Shown here one piece after another: positions 9,610 to 22,510 of a DNA stretch of 64,000 nucleotides. Numbering within the stretch: position 1 is the stretch's first letter; each line of letters opens with the position of its first letter. The DNA lies in contig OX352322.1 of NCBI GenBank assembly GCA_947090765.1, positions 2,463,501 through 2,527,500 of the forward strand. Reading direction: 5' to 3'. Both the position numbers and the translations under genes were made by a program. Source of the DNA: Pseudomonas sp. MM223 (GTDB taxonomy: Bacteria > Pseudomonadota > Gammaproteobacteria > Pseudomonadales > Pseudomonadaceae). The notes under the pieces were generated by a model. It saw only the letters and a program-made list of their open reading frames with translations. It did no database searches and had not been told where the DNA came from.

Positions 9610-9691
9610 CAAGGTGGCTCCCGGGCCTGATTGTGTGACCGGGAGTGTGTGGCGGCGGGGTGTCTGCAGTGTGTCGGTGGTGCTGGGGTTG

Positions 9692-9705
9692 TGTATCGGA
9701 TTGTA
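9692..9705 (+). promoter_or_regulatory. Candidate response-regulator site upstream of hvfX
   Basis: TGTATCGGATTGTA repeats TGTA with a 10-base period, as at 6793, and lies 83 bases upstream of the hvfX start. The motif is on the strand opposite to hvfX. Confidence 0.3.
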
Positions 9706-9721
9706 GGTGCGCGTTCATCTT

Positions 9722-11008
9722 TCAGCTGAGTTCGATCCGCGCGCACAGCCCGCCGCTGTCGCGGTTGCTCAGGGTCAGCCGCCCCCCCATGGCCTGGATC
9801 AGCTGGTGGGCAATGGCCAGCCCCAGCCCGGTACCGCCAGTGCTGCGATTGCGTGAACCTTCCACTCGGTAGAACGGCTTGAGCACTTCGTCGAGCTCGT
9901 CGCCTGGAATACCGGGCCCGTTGTCGAGCACACGGATCACGGTCATATCGCCCTCGCGGCACACTTCCAGTTCGGCAGCGCCGGCAAACTTGAGGGCGTT
10001 GTCCACAAGGTTGACCAGCACGCGGCGCAGGGCATGCGGGCGGGTTTCCAGCAGGCTGCCGGTGCTGCCATGGCGCTGTACCTGGGCGCCGCTGTCCTGG
10101 TAGTCGAACACCAGGCTGTCGAGGAAGGCATCGAGGTTGACCCTGCACGGGGCCTCAGTGCTGGTATCCATGCTGCGGGCGTACGCGACGCCTTCGCGCA
10201 CCAGGTGCTCCATTTCGCCCAGGTCGCTCCACAGCTTGTCCTTCTCGACCCCTTCGTCCATCACCTCGACACGCAGCTTCATGCGTGTGATCGGCGTTTG
10301 CAGGTCGTGAGAAATGGCCGCCAGCAACTGCATGCGTTCTTTCAGGTGGGCGGTAATGCGCGCCTGCAATGCGTTGAAGGCCACTGCGGCGTAGCGCACC
10401 TCGCGCGGGCCGCTTTCATCCAGCTGTACGCCGGGCTTGTCCGGGTCGAGGTTGTCCACCGCGCGGGCCAGGCGGGTGAGAGGGCCTATGGCCAGGTGCA
10501 CTGCCAACCACGTGCACAGCAACAGGACGGCCAGCTGTATCAGCAATACCATGGGCAACCAGCGGGCCACCGGGACCGGCGACGGGGTGACGTCGATGGT
10601 CAGCGGTGCGCCGTCAGCCAGCCTCAGGTGTGCCTGGAAGTGAGCATTCGGGCCGGGGATGTCCTGAAAGGTCAGGCGGTAGTCGCTGCCGATGGCCTTG
10701 ACGATCGACTCGGCGGCCATGGGCGGGTCGCTGCTGGGCATTGCCTCGCCGGCCAGGCCGTGGTCGAGGCGGTAGCGGTAGGTACGCCGCTCCAGGCGCG
10801 GCAGCCAGGCGGCACGCTCGGCCGCAGGCAGGCGGTCAAGGATGGCCACCGAAGTGGCCACGTCTTGCTCCAGGTTGCTGAGCATCATCGAGCGGCTGCT
10901 GATGTAGCGCTCGTAGGCCTGCAGGCCAAACGACAAACCGTAGGCCAACACCAGGCCGGTGAAGAAGATCAGCGCCAGGCGTGAGGCGAGGGTGCGTGGC
11001 CACTTCAT
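9722..11008 (-). CDS. Two-component sensor histidine kinase
   Basis: A 428-residue inner-membrane kinase. TM1 spans residues about 10-30 and TM2 about 151-175, with a periplasmic sensor of about 120 residues between. A HAMP segment (IGPLTRLARAVDNL) follows, then the HisKA H-box SHDLQTPITRMKLR with phosphorylatable His234. The HATPase has N-box NLVDNALKFA, G1 DNGPGIPGDEL and G2 GGTGLGLAI. It overlaps the response regulator by 4 bases (ATGA), so they form one operon. The stimulus is unknown. The position beside hvfX and the shared TGTA repeats suggest it controls the hvf genes, perhaps in response to copper or oxidative stress; this is inference. Confidence 0.9.
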   Translation of the reverse strand: MKWPRTLASRLALIFFTGLVLAYGLSFGLQAYERYISSRSMMLSNLEQDVATSVAILDRLPAAERAAWLPRLERRTYRYRLDHGLAGEAMPSSDPPMAAESIVKAIGSDYRLTFQDIPGPNAHFQAHLRLADGAPLTIDVTPSPVPVARWLPMVLLIQLAVLLLCTWLAVHLAIGPLTRLARAVDNLDPDKPGVQLDESGPREVRYAAVAFNALQARITAHLKERMQLLAAISHDLQTPITRMKLRVEVMDEGVEKDKLWSDLGEMEHLVREGVAYARSMDTSTEAPCRVNLDAFLDSLVFDYQDSGAQVQRHGSTGSLLETRPHALRRVLVNLVDNALKFAGAAELEVCREGDMTVIRVLDNGPGIPGDELDEVLKPFYRVEGSRNRSTGGTGLGLAIAHQLIQAMGGRLTLSNRDSGGLCARIELS

Positions 11009-11745
11009 GACGGCGACTCAAGCAGTTGCACCGGCAGCGAAAATACATAGCCCTCGCTGCGCACGGTCTTGATGCAGCTGGGCTCGCGGGCGTCGTCGCC
11101 CAGGCGCTGGCGCAGGCGGCTGACCAGCAGGTCGATGGAGCGGTCGAACAGGTCGGCTTCGCGGCCCTGGGTCAGGTTGAGCAGCTGTTCGCGGCTTAGC
11201 ACCCGCTGCGGGTGGTCGAGAAACACGCGCAACAGGCGGTACTCGGCGCCACTCAGGGCTACCAGCGTGCCTTCGTTGTCGAGCAAGTGGCGCGCGGTGG
11301 TGTCCAGCCGCCATTGGCCGAAGCGCAGCAGGCGGCTGCTCTCGCTGATGGTGAGGTTGGGCGGCAGCATGCGCGTGCGGCGCAGCACGGCATTGATGCG
11401 GGCGAGCAGTTCGCGGGCCGAGAACGGCTTGGTCAGGTAATCGTCGGCGCCCATTTCCAGGCCGATGATGCGGTCGGTTTCATCGTTGCGGGCCGTCAGC
11501 ATCAACACGGGCGTGTTGCGGTGCTTGCCGGCGCGCAGTTCGCGGCACAGCAGCAGGCCATCGTCGCCGGGCATCATGATGTCGAGGACGATCAGGTCGA
11601 CGCTGTTGGCTTCGAGGAAGGCACGCATCTGCCGGCCGTCGGCGACGATGCTGGTGCGCAAACCGTTCTTCTTCAGGTAGTTGCCGACCAGTTCGCGGAT
11701 CTCGCGGTCGTCGTCGACGATCAGGATGTGATCGACGTGTTCCAT
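11005..11745 (-). CDS. OmpR-family response regulator
   Basis: A 246-residue regulator with a receiver domain (acidic pocket DDD at 11-13, phospho-acceptor Asp55 in LDIMMP, Lys in LTKPF) and a C-terminal winged helix (RVLSREQLLNLTQGREADLFDRS, VSRLRQRLG, SEGYVF). It is the first gene of the pair with the kinase at 9722-11008. OmpR-type regulators bind direct repeats with a 10-11 base period, which is the form of the TGTA pairs around this gene. It is not confidently assignable to a named system such as CzcR. Confidence 0.9.
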   Translation of the reverse strand: MEHVDHILIVDDDREIRELVGNYLKKNGLRTSIVADGRQMRAFLEANSVDLIVLDIMMPGDDGLLLCRELRAGKHRNTPVLMLTARNDETDRIIGLEMGADDYLTKPFSARELLARINAVLRRTRMLPPNLTISESSRLLRFGQWRLDTTARHLLDNEGTLVALSGAEYRLLRVFLDHPQRVLSREQLLNLTQGREADLFDRSIDLLVSRLRQRLGDDAREPSCIKTVRSEGYVFSLPVQLLESPS

Positions 11746-12020
11746 GCGCAGCGTTCCTGTTCAAGTGGGGTTGGCGCAGTGTACCCGGCGCGTTCGCGCT
11801 TGCCTGCTGGGGTTTGTATTGCAGTGTATCCGGCAGGGTACCGAGCTGTGCATCGGGCTGCTTGAAGCGGCTTGGGCCAAGGCAGCGCAATGCGGAGGCG
11901 TTGACCGCCTGGCCGATAAAAGCCGGGTTCTTTGTAGGGTTCAGGGCCTGATTGCAATACAAAGCGTACAATGACGCCTCGGGTAACTGTATTTCAGTGG
12001 CTCATTACCGAGTAGCCTGC
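11746..12020. promoter_or_regulatory. Upstream region of the two-component operon with TGTA direct repeat
   Basis: This intergenic stretch contains TGTATTGCAGTGTATCC at 11818-11834, again two TGTA units 10 bases apart, about 73 bases upstream of the response regulator start. It is a candidate autoregulatory site. Nothing else recognisable is seen. Confidence 0.3.
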
Positions 12021-12194
12021 ATGTCCCAGACATACCCCAGCCCAGCCCATAGGGCACACGACCGCCTCTGCGAGCAGATCGAAGCGTTCCTCAAGCAAGG
12101 CGGCCATATCCAGCAAGTCGCACGCGGTGTTACCGGCTCCCCGGATGGCGTATCCAAAGTTCAGTGGCACAAAGCGCGAACAGCCAAGCCTTGA
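12021..12194 (+). CDS. Small hypothetical protein
   Basis: A 57-residue protein starting MSQTYPSPAHRAHD. The core IEAFLKQGGHIQQVARGVT is a predicted amphipathic helix pair that resembles short HTH-like segments of small Pseudomonas proteins. It is basic at the C-terminus and has no signal peptide. The ATG at 12021 was preferred to an upstream in-frame start that would add an unlike leader. It is not recognised as a named family. Confidence 0.5.
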   Translation: MSQTYPSPAHRAHDRLCEQIEAFLKQGGHIQQVARGVTGSPDGVSKVQWHKARTAKP

Positions 12195-12263
12195 TGGCCG
12201 GCATTGCTTCCTGAACTCATCACCATTCGAGCGCTTCAGTACCCACTTTGAAGGGGCACGCCC

Positions 12264-12491
12264 GTGACCGAAGAACCGAGCGACTGCGTGATCGCCGTTT
12301 GCCTAGGTATTTCTGAACAACAAGTGGCTCAATACCGCCGGGAGAGCTTTTTGCTCGGGGACGGGGCCTGGCTCGTGCATTTCGCTATCATCATGCCCAA
12401 AGAGCTTCGTCATCAACTGACCGGCAGTTTTACACTCTTGTTCAAGGCCTCGCGGGCACCTGGCGATACCCGCCAGGCCGACGAGCTTTAA
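12264..12491 (+). CDS. Small hypothetical protein
   Basis: A 75-residue frame from GTG 12264, with GAAGGGG 7 bases upstream. It begins MTEEPSDCVIAVCLGISEQQVAQYRRESFLLGDGAWLVHF. The order of hydrophobic and charged residues is protein-like, but no family is recognised. It follows the 57-residue gene in the same direction and ends ahead of a terminator at 12583. Confidence 0.45.
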   Translation: MTEEPSDCVIAVCLGISEQQVAQYRRESFLLGDGAWLVHFAIIMPKELRHQLTGSFTLLFKASRAPGDTRQADEL

Positions 12492-12561
12492 CCATGATTT
12501 GTCGGTTGATCAGGGCGCTGCGGCGTATACCCGGCATGTGCCGGTAAACGCCTGGGCCTAT

Positions 12562-12575
12562 TGTATCCATTTGTA
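12562..12575 (+). promoter_or_regulatory. Candidate response-regulator site
   Basis: TGTATCCATTTGTA matches the hvfA site (TGTATCCCTTTGTA) at 13 of 14 bases. It lies upstream of the DUF2790 gene but in front of a terminator, so it could act on another promoter. Confidence 0.35.
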
Positions 12576-12582
12576 CAAGCAG

Positions 12583-12611
12583 GGCGCCCTTGGTGGGCGC
12601 CTTCTTTATTT
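12583..12611 (+). terminator. Rho-independent terminator
   Basis: GGCGCCC (12583-12589), loop TTGGT, GGGCGCC (12595-12601), then TTCTTTATTT. It ends transcription of the small genes before the DUF2790 unit. The rest of the 12492-12792 gap holds the TGTA repeat at 12562 and the leader of the next gene. Confidence 0.7.
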
Positions 12612-12792
12612 ATAACTACCTGCTTGCAAAGGCTTTTCCATGATTCGATGAGGGTTTGCCGACAGGGGGGCAGCTACAGGAGGACGCACAGCACAGCGTT
12701 GAGCGACACAGAAGGGATACTTGGCAGGCGTCAAATGGCTCTCGACCGGGGACAACATGCCCCACCGCCAAGCGTTACACAGGAGAGATGCC

Positions 12793-13068
12793 ATGAACGT
12801 CAAGACCTTCGCCAGCGCCAGCCTGTTCGCCGTGCTCAGCTTTGCTGGCATTGCCGCCCAGGCTGCCGCTATGCCGACGCAGAATACAGGTGCAATGCAG
12901 TACCACTACGGTGAGCATCTGGATGTGAAGAAAGTACTGTCGGTACAGGACGACCAGAACAATGCCTGCGGCCTGGTGAACACCCGTATGGACTACCTCG
13001 ACTCCCACGGCCGGCAGCAGAGCGTGCAGTACCGCAGCTACGCCACTGGCGGCTGCCATGACAATTGA
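12793..13068 (+). CDS. Small periplasmic DUF2790 protein
   Basis: A 91-residue exported protein. It has a signal peptide (residues 1-25, ends AAQAAA) and the DUF2790 pattern YHYGEHLDVKKVLSVQDD, ACGLVNTRMDYLDSHGRQQSVQYRSYATGGC with two cysteines. AGGAGAG lies 6 bases before the ATG. DUF2790 proteins are small periplasmic Pseudomonas proteins often under two-component control; their role is unknown. It overlaps the next gene by 11 bases, so they are co-translated. Confidence 0.85.
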   Translation: MNVKTFASASLFAVLSFAGIAAQAAAMPTQNTGAMQYHYGEHLDVKKVLSVQDDQNNACGLVNTRMDYLDSHGRQQSVQYRSYATGGCHDN

Positions 13069-13594
13069 TCGCCGCTTGATGTTGAAGGTGGGGGGCATTG
13101 CGTTGGCGCTGAGTGGGCTGGGTTTGGCCGGGCACCTGATGGCCCGTGACAGCTACGGCGCGATGCCGTCGCTGTCGGGGGCCAGTCAATGGATCAACTC
13201 GACCCCGCTGGATGGGCCAGCGCTCAAGGGCAAGGTGGTGCTGGTGGACTTCTGGACCTGGGACTGCATCAACTGCCAGCGCAGCCTGCCCCATGTGAAC
13301 GACTGGGCGCGGCGTTATGCCGATCAGGGGCTGGTGGTGGTGGGCGTGCATACGCCGGAGTACGACTACGAACACGATGTGGGCACCCTGCGTCACAAGG
13401 TGGCCGGGTTGGGTATTGGTTACCCGGTGGCGGTGGACAACGACCATAAGGTGTGGAATGCCTGGGGCAACCAGTTCTGGCCGGCGCATTACTTTGTCGA
13501 CCGCAAGGGGCAGGTGCGCCATGTGCACTTTGGCGAGGGGGATTATGGCGGGCAGGAGCAGGTGATACAGGCGTTGCTGGATGAGAAAGGGTGA
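13058..13594 (+). CDS. Membrane-anchored thioredoxin-like (TlpA/DipZ C-terminal type) protein
   Basis: A 178-residue protein. N-terminal arginines and a hydrophobic segment (residues about 8-27) anchor or export it. The thioredoxin fold carries the redox motif WDCINCQRSLP (CXXC) and the later cis-proline segment WPAHYFVD. The WTWDCINC form is typical of the periplasmic thioredoxin domain of DipZ-like proteins. It overlaps the DUF2790 gene by 11 bases, so it may keep that protein's cysteines reduced; this is inference. Confidence 0.85.
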   Translation: MTIDRRLMLKVGGIALALSGLGLAGHLMARDSYGAMPSLSGASQWINSTPLDGPALKGKVVLVDFWTWDCINCQRSLPHVNDWARRYADQGLVVVGVHTPEYDYEHDVGTLRHKVAGLGIGYPVAVDNDHKVWNAWGNQFWPAHYFVDRKGQVRHVHFGEGDYGGQEQVIQALLDEKG

Positions 13595-13611
13595 TTGCCT
13601 GTGCCGGCCTA

Positions 13612-13631
13612 TTCGCGGGCTTGCCCGCGAA
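13612..13631. terminator. REP-like hairpin terminator between convergent genes
   Basis: TTCGCGGGC (13612-13620) and GCCCGCGAA (13623-13631) with a 2-base loop, followed by AAAA. It can terminate both the thioredoxin gene and aroE. Confidence 0.65.
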
Positions 13632-13649
13632 AAAGCCAACACCGATCAG

Positions 13650-14498
13650 TCAGGTAAAGCTGGCAAAGTGCGCCTGCATCCGAGCCGCATCTGCCTGGCG
13701 CCCGCTGAACAGCTCGAACGCCTTTACCGCCTGAAACACCGCCATGTTGCTGCCATCCAGCGTGCGGCAACCCAGTGCCCGAGCCGCGCGCAGCAATTCG
13801 GTTTCCAGCGGGAAGTAGATGATTTCTGCGACCCACAAGCGCGCATGCAGCAGCTCGACCGGCAACGGTGTGCCCGGCAGCTTGGCCATGCCTACCGGGG
13901 TGGTGTTGACCAGCCCGTCTGCCTCGGCCACGGCCGCGGCCAGGTCGGTGCCGAGCACGGCACGACCAGCGCCAAAATGGCCATTCAGGTTGTCTACCAG
14001 CGCTTGCGCGCGGGCCGCGTCCACTTCAAACAGCACCAATTGCTCGACCCCCTCACCCAGCAGGGCGTGGGCCACGGCCGAACCGGCGCCACCGGCACCC
14101 ATCTGCACCACCTGGCGCCGAGCCACGTCGGGCAGGCCGCGGCGCAAGCCTTCGGCAAAGCCCAGGCAGTCGGTGTTATGGCCGACGCGCTTGCCGTCCT
14201 TGAGCACCACGGTATTCACCGCGCCGATGCCACGGGCTTCGTCTGACAGTTCGTCGAGCAGCGGCAGGATCGACTGCTTGAACGGGTAGGTGATGTTCAA
14301 TCCGGTAAAACCGGTGTGCTGCGCGGCGTCGAGCAGGCCGGGCAGGGCGCTGTCCTCCAGTTGCAACTGGTCGGCATCGATCAGCCGATACAGGTAGCGC
14401 AGGGCCTGGGCGTCACCTTCGTGTTCGTGCAGGGCAGGGGTACGCGACAGCTGGATGCCGCGGCCGATCAGGCCGGCAAGGATGGCGTGCTGGCTCAT
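13650..14498 (-). CDS. aroE: Shikimate/quinate dehydrogenase family protein (AroE-like)
   Basis: A 282-residue NAD(P)-dependent dehydrogenase interconverting 3-dehydroshikimate and shikimate, or 3-dehydroquinate and quinate. The substrate motif [11 protein letters not shown] replaces the canonical Sx[10 protein letters not shown] carries the catalytic Lys, NTDCLGF the Asp, GAGGAGSA the nucleotide loop, and VNTTPVGM and EIIYFPLET follow as in the family. It shares an operon with aroQ, overlapping by 4 bases. The SRTP substitution and pairing with a type II dehydroquinase suggest an accessory AroE-like enzyme used for quinate or shikimate catabolism rather than the housekeeping AroE. Confidence 0.85.
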   Translation of the reverse strand: MSQHAILAGLIGRGIQLSRTPALHEHEGDAQALRYLYRLIDADQLQLEDSALPGLLDAAQHTGFTGLNITYPFKQSILPLLDELSDEARGIGAVNTVVLKDGKRVGHNTDCLGFAEGLRRGLPDVARRQVVQMGAGGAGSAVAHALLGEGVEQLVLFEVDAARAQALVDNLNGHFGAGRAVLGTDLAAAVAEADGLVNTTPVGMAKLPGTPLPVELLHARLWVAEIIYFPLETELLRAARALGCRTLDGSNMAVFQAVKAFELFSGRQADAARMQAHFASFT

Positions 14499-14914
14499 GC
14501 CGTGCGCTCCTGGAACATTTCGGCAAAGTGGTTGAGGGCCATGCGGTAGCCATGGCTGCCCAGGCCGCAGATCACGCCTACGGCGATGGACGATACGAAG
14601 GACAGGTGGCGGAACGGTTCGCGCTTGTGCACGTTGGACAAGTGCACTTCGATGACCGGCAGTTCGCTGGCCACCAGGGCATCGCGGATGGCCACCGAGG
14701 TATGGGTCCAGGCGCCGGGGTTGATCACGATACCGGCGCAGCGGCCGCGGGCGGCGTGAATCCAGTCGATCAGTTCGCCTTCGTGGGCAGTATCGGCATG
14801 GCTCTGGGCCAGGTCAGCAAGGGTTTCGTGGCCATATTGGGCAGGCTCGCGGGTACCCAGCATGTTCAGGTTGGGGCCGTTGAGCACGAGAATAAGGGGC
14901 TTCATGACGGGCAT
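14495..14914 (-). CDS. aroQ: Type II 3-dehydroquinate dehydratase, 13 residues shorter than the family
   Basis: Converts 3-dehydroquinate to 3-dehydroshikimate. Family motifs are [14 protein letters not shown] (Arg of the lid), QYG (catalytic Tyr), [10 protein letters not shown] (Asn, His), [15 protein letters not shown] and [15 protein letters not shown]. Between QYG and ELIDWIH there are only 18 residues, where the family normally has about 31. The usual strand ending in QSNHEG is missing apart from HEG. The frame is intact, so this is an in-frame loss of about 39 bases, either real or an assembly fault; if real, activity is doubtful. The start could be ATG 14914 or ATG 14905. Confidence 0.85.
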   Translation of the reverse strand: MPVMKPLILVLNGPNLNMLGTREPAQYGHETLADLAQSHADTAHEGELIDWIHAARGRCAGIVINPGAWTHTSVAIRDALVASELPVIEVHLSNVHKREPFRHLSFVSSIAVGVICGLGSHGYRMALNHFAEMFQERTA

Positions 14915-14947
14915 CGCTTTGTTGTTGTTGGATGCACCTAGTTTTGT

Positions 14948-14979
14948 ACCGACTGGTTAGTTTAGTCAATTGGACTAAA
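14948..14979 (-). promoter_or_regulatory. Candidate operator upstream of aroQ-aroE
   Basis: TTTAGTC (14961-14967) and GACTAAA (14973-14979) form a perfect 7-bp inverted repeat with a 5-base spacer. Next to it lies ACCGACTGGTTA (14948-14959), resembling TetR-family half-sites. No cognate regulator is in the immediate neighbourhood. Confidence 0.45.
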
Positions 14980-15032
14980 ACGCCGCACCGGGAAAGTGGG
15001 CGATTATCGAACTCTTGAAGTGTGCAGGGGCC

Positions 15033-15157
15033 CGTGTAGGAGCGGCCTTGCGCCGCGAAAGGGCTGCAGAGCAGCCCCAGCATTGTCTGCGGCGAGACTG
15101 AAAATGTGGGGCCGCTGCGCGCCCTTTCGCGGCGCAAGGCCGCTCCTACAAGTGATC
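15033..15157. repeat. Inverted REP pair (BIME) between divergent aroQ and czcC
   Basis: TAGGAGCGGCCTTGCGCCGC and its reverse complement flank a centre with GGGCTGCAGAGCAGCCCC and GGGGCCGCTGCGCGCCC hairpins. It fills most of the 348-base gap between aroQ and czcC. The rest of the gap holds the two operator candidates at 14948 and 15175. Confidence 0.8.
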
Positions 15158-15174
15158 TGTGTCTCTACGCGTGC

Positions 15175-15190
15175 ATTACAGAATTGTAAT
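15175..15190 (+). promoter_or_regulatory. CzcR/CopR-type operator upstream of czcCBA
   Basis: ATTACAGAATTGTAAT is a perfect inverted repeat (6-bp arms, 4-base centre) containing TTAC-N6-GTAA, the form of metal-responsive CopR/CzcR boxes in Pseudomonas. It lies 72 bases before the czcC start. Confidence 0.55.
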
Positions 15191-15262
15191 TTTCCCGCCA
15201 CCACCCCGATAAGCACGGCTTTCTACAGTGCCTCGCCTACACGCGTCGACGAGGATTTGTTC

Positions 15263-16508
15263 GTGCCCATCCCCCGCAAGATCGCCTTGCTCTGCCTGCT
15301 GCTGGCCAGTGCCACCAGCGCCCAGGCCAGCCAGAGCCTGAGCCTGCCCCAGGCGCTCGCCGCCGCCTTTGACCAAAACCCGGAGCTGGCTGCTGCCGGC
15401 CGGGAAATCGGCATTGCCGACGGCGAGCGGCGCCAGGCCGGGTTGATCCCCAACCCAGAGCTCGCCTGGGAGGTCGAGGACACCCGCCGCGATACCAGCA
15501 CCACCACGGTCACCCTCAGCCAGCCGCTGGAACTGGGCGGCAAGCGTGGCGCACGTATTGCGGTGGCCGGCACCGGCCAGGCCATTGCCCAACTGGGCCT
15601 GGAGCAACAGCGCAATGGCCTGCGTGCCGATGTGGTGCAGGCCTTTCATGCAGCCTTGCGCGCGCAGACCGCGCTGGAGCTGGCGCAGCAATCACAGGCG
15701 TTGACCGAGCGCGGGCTGCGCGTGGTGCAGGGGCGGGTGACCGCTGGCCAGTCCTCGCCGGTGGAGGCCACCCGTGCCCAGGTGCAACTGGCCCAGGCCC
15801 AGGCTGAAGTGCGCCGTGCACAGACCCAGCGCGGTGTGGCCTACCAGGCCTTGGCACGCCTGACCGGCAGCCCGTTGGCAAGCTTCGGCCAGTTGCAGGC
15901 GGCCAACCTTTCGCCTGGCGTCGCGCCCAGCGCCGACGCCTTGCTTGAACGGGTCGAACAAACGGCCGAATGGCGTCTGGCTGCTGCCCAGGTCGAGCGC
16001 GGCGACGCGTCCCTGGGGTCGGAAAAGGCTCAGCGTATTCCCAACCTCACCGTCAGCCTCGGCAGCCAGTACAGCCGAGAAGACCGCGAGCGGGTGAATG
16101 TGGTTGGCCTGTCCATGCCATTGCCGTTGTTCGACCGCAACCAGGGCAACGTGCTGGCAGCCGCACGCCGTGCCGACCAGGCACGTGACCTGCGCAACGC
16201 CGTGGAGTTGCGCTTGCGCAGTGAAACCCGCAGCGCCGTCAGCCAGTGGCACACGGCGATGCAGGAGGTGGAGGCCTACGACCGCACCATCTTGCCGTCT
16301 GCACAGCAGGCCGTGGACACCGCCACCCGTGGTTTTGAAATGGGCAAGTTCGCCTTTCTCGATGTACTCGACGCCCAGCGCACGTTGATCGAGGCCCGCG
16401 GGCTGTACCTGGAGGCCCTGGCTTCGGCGACCGACGCGCGGGCGCAGGTCGAGCGGATCTATGGCGACCTCGATGGCCTGAGCACAAAATTGAACAGCAG
16501 GAGCAACA

Positions 16509-16516
<8 letters not shown>
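15263..16516 (+). CDS. czcC: CzcC-type outer membrane channel of heavy-metal efflux
   Basis: A 417-residue TolC-fold protein with signal peptide (LLCLLLASATSAQA). Two OEP repeats are visible, each with long coiled-coil helices (for example RTLIEARGLYLEALASATDARAQVERIY near the C-terminus). It forms the outer membrane exit of the CzcCBA zinc/cobalt/cadmium pump. The start chosen is GTG 15263, with GAGGA 7 bases upstream, because the signal peptide begins there; an upstream ATG at 14996 lies inside the REP region. The stop overlaps the czcB start by 8 bases. Confidence 0.92.
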
Positions 16517-21016
<4,500 letters not shown>

Positions 21017-21021
21017 AGATC

Positions 21022-22359
21022 TCAAACGGTACTACGAACTCCAGGCCGCACGCCGTCTACCCCCGCCTCATCATGCAACGAAATCCGCGAAGTCTCCGGC
21101 AACGCCAACCCGCCCACCAACGCCACCAGCGCAATTACCACCAGGTAAAACGCCGGTGCCAGGCTGCTGCCGGTCTGGCCGATCAGCCAGGTCGCCACCA
21201 GCGGCGCGGTACCGCCAAACAGCGTATAGGCCACGTTGTAGGTAATCGCCGAAGCGGTATAGCGGGTGCGGGTGGGGAAGCTTTCTGACAGCAACGCCGC
21301 GGTCACCACACCACTGCACAGGGCCCCCACCGCCAGCAGGATCACCCCCAGCAGTGCGCCGGACATCGAGCCCGAACTGGCCAGCCAGTACGCCGGGAAC
21401 ACGCACAGCATCACCCACAAGCAGGTAAAACCAATGGTCTTGCGCCGCCCCACCCGGTCCGAGAACGCCCCGGCCAGCGGGCAGCCGACGGCGGCAAACA
21501 GCAGCGCCACGGTGGTCACCAGCAGCGACTGCGCGCGGGTCAGGTTGCCCACCAGTTGCAGGTAGGTGGCGAAGTAGGTGGTGAACATGTAGAACGACAG
21601 GGCGGTCAGCGAGATGAACGCCCCCAGGTTGCGAATGACCCGGCCATGATGACGCAGGGTGTGTTTGAGCGGCGAATGCTCATGCGCTTTGCCCTGGGCG
21701 ACGGCTTCGCGGAATGCCGGGGTTTCTTCCATGCGCCAGCGCAGGTAAAGGCCCACCAGCCCCAGCGGTGCGGCGATCAGGAATGGAACGCGCCACCCCC
21801 AGGCATTCATCGCTTCGGCTGACAGGCTGGCTTCCAGGCCATAGGCGATCACGGCGGCGCAGGCGAAGGCGGAAAAGGTCGAGACCGGCACGAAGCTGCC
21901 GTAGAACGCACGTCTGTCGTTGGGCGCGTGCTCCATCAGGTAGGCGCAGGCCCCCGCGTACTCGCCACCGGCAGAAAACCCCTGCAGGCAGCGCGCCAGG
22001 GTCAGCAGCACGGGGGCTGCCAGGCCGATGCTGGCGTAGGTCGGCAGCAGGCCGATCAGGGTGGTGGAGCCGGCCATCAACAGGATGGTCAGCGACAGGA
22101 TGCGCTTGCGCCCCAGGCGGTCGCCCAGCGCGCCGAACACGATCCCGCCCAGCGGGCGAAGGGCAAAGGCCACGGCAAACACTGCGAACGTCTTGAGCAA
22201 AGCCACGCTGGGGTCTTCGCTGGCAAAAAACTGGCTGGCGATCAGGGTGGCGAGAAAGCCATACACGGCGAAGTCGAACCATTCGACAAAATTGCCGATG
22301 GCCGAGGCGGCGATCACCCTGCGCAGGGTGGCGGGGGATACCTCATGAGGTGCGGACAT
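21022..22359 (-). CDS. MFS transporter of the metabolite:H+ symporter (MHS) family
   Basis: A 445-residue membrane protein with 12 predicted helices. MHS hallmarks are GNFVEWFDFAVYGF in helix 1, RPLGGIVFGALGDRLGRKRIL between helices 2 and 3, and RCLQGFSAGGEYAGA in helix 4. Relatives (ProP, KgtP, ShiA, citrate carriers) import organic acids or osmolytes with protons. The substrate is unclear; proximity to aroQ-aroE allows shikimate or quinate, but the czc operon lies between. The start is ATG 22359, with GGAGAG 7 bases upstream, rather than the upstream in-frame ATGs. Confidence 0.88.
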   Translation of the reverse strand: MSAPHEVSPATLRRVIAASAIGNFVEWFDFAVYGFLATLIASQFFASEDPSVALLKTFAVFAVAFALRPLGGIVFGALGDRLGRKRILSLTILLMAGSTTLIGLLPTYASIGLAAPVLLTLARCLQGFSAGGEYAGACAYLMEHAPNDRRAFYGSFVPVSTFSAFACAAVIAYGLEASLSAEAMNAWGWRVPFLIAAPLGLVGLYLRWRMEETPAFREAVAQGKAHEHSPLKHTLRHHGRVIRNLGAFISLTALSFYMFTTYFATYLQLVGNLTRAQSLLVTTVALLFAAVGCPLAGAFSDRVGRRKTIGFTCLWVMLCVFPAYWLASSGSMSGALLGVILLAVGALCSGVVTAALLSESFPTRTRYTASAITYNVAYTLFGGTAPLVATWLIGQTGSSLAPAFYLVVIALVALVGGLALPETSRISLHDEAGVDGVRPGVRSTV

Positions 22360-22510
22360 GCGGGTGCTCTCCGGTTCCATTGGCAGCCATGATGAAAGTG
22401 GCACGGTCGGGCCGCGCCATCATTGTTGTGCTTGCCAGTAGATAACCGCGCGCAGGCAGGTGCTTTGTCGAGGGCGACCTCGGGATACCTGATTCAACCG
22501 CTGATGCGGT

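Noticed and set aside
10034..10984. A 316-codon open frame antisense to the histidine kinase
   Set aside because: The kinase has all its motifs in order; the antisense frame shows only Ala/Val/His-rich composition.
11005..11745. Naming the regulator CzcR because czcCBA is 3.5 kb away
   Set aside because: aroQ, aroE and other genes intervene, the czc operator differs from the motif around this regulator, and similarity to CzcR is only that of the OmpR family.
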